Origin: EX4572-165 sp964581795
GTDB lineage: Archaea; Thermoplasmatota; E2; DHVEG-1
NCBI GenBank assembly: GCA_964581795.1
Contig: CAZOPW010000070.1
Location: 1-7,930, forward strand
Length of the DNA: 7,930 bases
Direction of reading: 5' to 3'
Each line of letters opens with the position of its first letter. The first letter of the stretch is position 1. The notes under the pieces were generated by a model that saw only the letters and a list, made by a program, of their open reading frames with translations, made no database searches and was not told where the DNA came from. A program made the position numbers and the translations under genes. Positions 5,402-7,930 of this stretch are shown here, in pieces.

Positions 5402-7618
5402 TTAATCATTCTTAATTAATTTATCAATTTTATTAGAGATTTTATCATATGAAATATGGGTCAATGGTAACGTAAAGTAAATTGTAGTTCCTTTTCCTAA
5501 TCCATCACTTTCCGCCCAAATGTGACCGTCATGTTTTTCTACAATTCTTCTACAAATAGCCATACCAAGGCCACTGCTCTCAATATTATGCCTGCTTTCA
5601 TCAGCTTTGTAAAACTCGTTAAAAACCTGATTTAACTGTTCCTTTGTCATTCCTTTCCCATTGTCCTGAACTGATATAGTGATCATGTTATCTTTAACAA
5701 AGTCATCTATCACTATTGACCCATATGGATCACTGTATTTTACTGCATTAGAGAGTAAGTTATTGATTAACTCTTCAAATCGTAATACATCAACAGGAAC
5801 GTTAGCTTTAGATGATATATTATTTGTCACCGCTATGTGTTTTTGTTTAAACAAGTAGGTATTCTGTTTGATAATTTTTTCAATGTGATCTTTAAGGTTT
5901 ATTCTATCAAATTTCAACATGGTATTTGGAGAATTTAGTCGAGCTAATTCCAGTGTTTTTTTAACCAAATTTTTCATATATTCGACATTTCTCTGAATGA
6001 CTTTCAAAATTTCTTTGTCCTTTTCACTCGTGATATGCTTATCGATAATGGGGAGAAGATTTATTAATGGGCCAAGTGGATTTTTGAGATCATGACCTAG
6101 TTGATGAATAAATTCATCCTTTTGTTTTAGTAATTGATTAATTTGTTCTGTTCGTTCTTCCACTTTCTTTTCAAGAGTGTTATTTAATTCTTGCAACTTC
6201 CGATGGGTTTCTTTTAAATCTGTTATATCAAGAAGCGACACAATTCTTGTTGATTCATTAATAAGCAAACCAATTTTTACATGAACTGTTTTAATATTAC
6301 CTTTCTTATCAATTATATCACAATTATATTCTTTTGGAGCATTATCTTTTTTCTTAGTTCTCTTTTTATGATAATTAAACATTTTTTGTTTATATTCGTC
6401 AGTAACAAAATCATACCAGTGAAGATTATTTACTACTTCTTGCTTTGAAAAACCAGTTAATTTTTCGAATTCATTGTTTACTAAGGTGATTAATCCATCC
6501 TCACCAAATTTTCCCATGGCTGTAGCCGCGCTTTCAAAAACTGTTCGATATTTTATTTCACTTTCTTTTAAATTTTTTTCTGCTTTTTTTCGTTCAGTGA
6601 TATCTCTTATTACGCAGATTAACCCGTTATATTTTCCTTTCTTTTTGAGAGGTGTAGCCCATACTTCAACTGGGAAAATGTGCCCATCTTTATGAATTGC
6701 ATTTAATTCAACTTTTTCAACGTTTTTTCCTTTTTTTACCTTTTTTAATAAATCTAATGATTTTAGTAAAGATTCTTTGGTCATGTACTTTGTAAACATG
6801 GTTCCTTTTGATTCAGAGAATGAAATATTGAATATTCTTTCAGATTCTGGATTGGCATAGGTGATTTTACCAAGTTTATCAATTGTTAAAACTCCTTCTG
6901 GTAGTGTATCAGTTAATCGATTGTACTTTTCAGTAGTTCTTTGAAGTTGTGTTGTTGCTTCAGTAAGTTTTTTTTGTATAGTAAAATAATTAGAAATATT
7001 TGATCGATTAGTAGTTACCAAAGGTTCTGAAAGAAAAAACATGAAAAATATTAAGAGATTTCCAAGAAAAAATGCAAAAATCGAATTTGGACGATTGTAT
7101 AAACTTAATGAAACACCACCCATGATATAACAGATATTTGTTAACAACATTGAAAAATTGAATGAATCTGGTTTTCTCATATTATTTAACAAGGAAATAA
7201 ATATGATTTCTATACCAAGAATAATGGCTAGTATACTAGCATATTCTCCTGCAGGTAAAGGATTAAAAACAATTATTGGGAGAAAAATTAGAGATAAAAT
7301 AAGAAAGGCTTTGAATATTTTTGTAAATTGTATATTTTTTAAATAGTGTTGATGGGTAGCAATTCCAATGGCAAATATTAGTGGATAAAATGTCCAATAT
7401 TGTAAATTTAAAAAAATATCGGAAAAATTCAGATTAACAAAAAAAGAAATAAAAGCTTCATAAAAATGAGAATATGCAATAATGAAAAATGCAAATCCAA
7501 ACATCAATTTCCGTTTATCCTTATCTAAATTATACCTATAAAAAAATAAAACACCTATTGCTATCTGAACTAAAGCTAGGATGAGCCAACCAATACTAAT
7601 TATATTTAAATTACTCAT
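5402..7618 (-). CDS. Membrane histidine kinase with 7-TM sensor and two PAS domains
   Basis: This sensor kinase should autophosphorylate a His from ATP and pass the phosphate to an unidentified response regulator. Numbering here uses the 741-residue frame from the ATG at 7627. Seven hydrophobic spans lie at about 12-30, 41-63, 72-92, 102-121, 129-148, 158-176 and 182-200, resembling the 7-TM sensors of archaeal kinases. PAS domains follow at ~233-345 (ending CVIRDITERKKAE) and ~356-470 (ending SLLDITDLKE), then a coiled coil (~471-505). The kinase core has phosphoacceptor H512 in LGHDLKNP, an N-box (INNLLSNAVKYS, N623), G1 DNGKGM (655-660), G2 GLGMAI (686-691) and G3 GKGTT (711-715), so it looks catalytically complete. 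The ATG at 7618 is weakly preferred because GGATGG lies 5 bases upstream, whereas the ATG at 7627 has no ribosome site. No receiver-domain gene is nearby, so it is an orphan here. The signal sensed is unknown. Confidence 0.93.
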   Translation of the reverse strand: MSNLNIISIGWLILALVQIAIGVLFFYRYNLDKDKRKLMFGFAFFIIAYSHFYEAFISFFVNLNFSDIFLNLQYWTFYPLIFAIGIATHQHYLKNIQFTKIFKAFLILSLIFLPIIVFNPLPAGEYASILAIILGIEIIFISLLNNMRKPDSFNFSMLLTNICYIMGGVSLSLYNRPNSIFAFFLGNLLIFFMFFLSEPLVTTNRSNISNYFTIQKKLTEATTQLQRTTEKYNRLTDTLPEGVLTIDKLGKITYANPESERIFNISFSESKGTMFTKYMTKESLLKSLDLLKKVKKGKNVEKVELNAIHKDGHIFPVEVWATPLKKKGKYNGLICVIRDITERKKAEKNLKESEIKYRTVFESAATAMGKFGEDGLITLVNNEFEKLTGFSKQEVVNNLHWYDFVTDEYKQKMFNYHKKRTKKKDNAPKEYNCDIIDKKGNIKTVHVKIGLLINESTRIVSLLDITDLKETHRKLQELNNTLEKKVEERTEQINQLLKQKDEFIHQLGHDLKNPLGPLINLLPIIDKHITSEKDKEILKVIQRNVEYMKNLVKKTLELARLNSPNTMLKFDRINLKDHIEKIIKQNTYLFKQKHIAVTNNISSKANVPVDVLRFEELINNLLSNAVKYSDPYGSIVIDDFVKDNMITISVQDNGKGMTKEQLNQVFNEFYKADESRHNIESSGLGMAICRRIVEKHDGHIWAESDGLGKGTTIYFTLPLTHISYDKISNKIDKLIKND

Positions 7619-7625
7619 TATTCCC

Positions 7626-7639
7626 ATCCATTAATGGAT
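7626..7639. repeat. 14-bp palindrome at the kinase gene start
   Basis: ATCCATTAATGGAT is a perfect palindrome that includes the first possible start codon (7627-7625) and most of the purine-rich site used by the ATG at 7618. It could bind a dimeric regulator or pair within the leader. Given window size and AT-richness, one such palindrome by chance is not surprising. Confidence 0.35.
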
Positions 7640-7761
7640 TGATATTCGTTGCTATTCCAAAGTCCGTATCTGATTGAAACAATAAAATTGTTATAATCTT
7701 TTCTGTAATTTTTAAACTTAGTATTTCAATACAATTTTCATTTTATTAATCTATGAATCAT
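7640..7761. other. Kinase upstream region, no gene seen
   Basis: These ~120 AT-rich bases between the small ORF and the kinase start probably hold the kinase promoter. Several weak TATA-like stretches exist on the minus strand (for example around 7689-7682 and 7699-7692), and none is clearly best. A short inverted repeat AACAAT/ATTGTT (7678-7683 and 7687-7692, 3-base loop) overlaps them and could be an operator. Confidence 0.35.
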
Positions 7762-7884
7762 TTAATGATCAATCACTTTTTCCAATAAAAAATGATATTT
7801 GGGTTTGAATGAAGATTCATTTATCTTTAAAATTATTTCTAATAAATCTTTTTTCTGTTTATCTTTAACCAATTGGGGCTTCAT
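7762..7884 (-). CDS. Small hypothetical protein (40 residues), possibly leaderless
   Basis: A 40-codon frame starts at the ATG at 7884 and ends with TAA at 7764-7762. The product begins MKPQLVKDKQKKDLLEIILK and ends HFLLEKVIDH. It is basic and amphipathic helical, with regular Leu/Ile spacing, which is more protein-like than the neighbouring intergenic frames. There is no Shine-Dalgarno, but a TATA-like TATTTTAA at 7913-7906 is centred ~26 bases before the ATG, the distance expected for a leaderless archaeal mRNA. It lies upstream of the histidine kinase on the same strand with a ~140-base gap. I recognise no family. It could be a genuine small protein, a fragment of a decayed larger gene, or a chance frame. 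Confidence 0.35.
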   Translation of the reverse strand: MKPQLVKDKQKKDLLEIILKINESSFKPKYHFLLEKVIDH

Positions 7885-7905
7885 CCCGTAATTGAATGAA
7901 GTTAA

Positions 7906-7913
7906 TTAAAATA
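7906..7913 (-). promoter_or_regulatory. Candidate TATA element of the 40-residue ORF
   Basis: TATTTTAA on the minus strand is centred ~26 bases before the ATG at 7884. The predicted transcription start would coincide with the start codon, giving a leaderless transcript. The motif is weak on its own. Confidence 0.3.
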
Positions 7914-7930
7914 TTCAATGTTTTCTATCT

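Noticed and set aside
1..7930. CRISPR arrays, insertion sequences, toxin-antitoxin or defence systems
   Set aside because: No regularly spaced repeats, transposase or integrase motifs, terminal inverted repeats or defence-protein motifs were seen on either strand.

Overview
The window looks like chromosomal DNA from an AT-rich archaeon. Enolase and a Trax/translin-type RNA-binding protein sit beside genes preceded by archaeal TATA-like boxes. The histidine kinase carries the linker and H-box style (KQKDEF...LGHDLKNPLGPL) that I associate with archaeal kinases. The secreted protein on the left has a signal peptide and C-terminal domain resembling exported proteins of uncultured Thermoplasmatota (marine benthic group D-like). 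That lineage placement is inference from remembered sequence style and no search was run. No mobile element, CRISPR array, rRNA or complete tRNA is visible.

Layout, left to right. Positions 1-166 hold no gene I can support, but the first ~60 bases contain a promoter-like element reading leftward out of the window. Positions 167-1333 (minus strand) encode an exported CARDB-like surface protein, now split by one in-frame TAA into a 191-residue secreted N-terminal part and a 192-residue C-terminal part. Positions 1334-1659 are a ~326-base AT-rich divergent intergenic region with a TATA box and strong Shine-Dalgarno for the leftward gene, a weaker set for the rightward gene, and an 8-bp-arm hairpin. 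A 146-residue basic protein of unknown function lies at 1660-2100 (plus). It converges on a minus-strand cluster read as enolase (5160-3871), D-3-phosphoglycerate dehydrogenase (3841-2870) and a Trax/translin-like putative RNase (2820-2119), with gaps of 29 and 49 bases. Further right, after a ~240-base AT-rich gap, lies a 7-TM, double-PAS histidine kinase (7618-5402, minus). Upstream of it is a likely 40-residue leaderless small ORF (7884-7762, minus).

Functionally, enolase (2-phosphoglycerate/phosphoenolpyruvate) and SerA-type dehydrogenase (3-phosphoglycerate to 3-phosphohydroxypyruvate) share the lower-glycolysis phosphoglycerate pool. The downstream Trax-like protein retains the acidic residues expected of the catalytic C3PO subunit and may be co-transcribed with them. 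The histidine kinase has no response regulator in the window. I found no convincing new multi-gene system. The items most worth checking are the in-frame stop in the surface-protein gene, the enolase-serA-Trax gene order, the short ORF upstream of the kinase, and the possible tRNA or gene start cut by the left edge.
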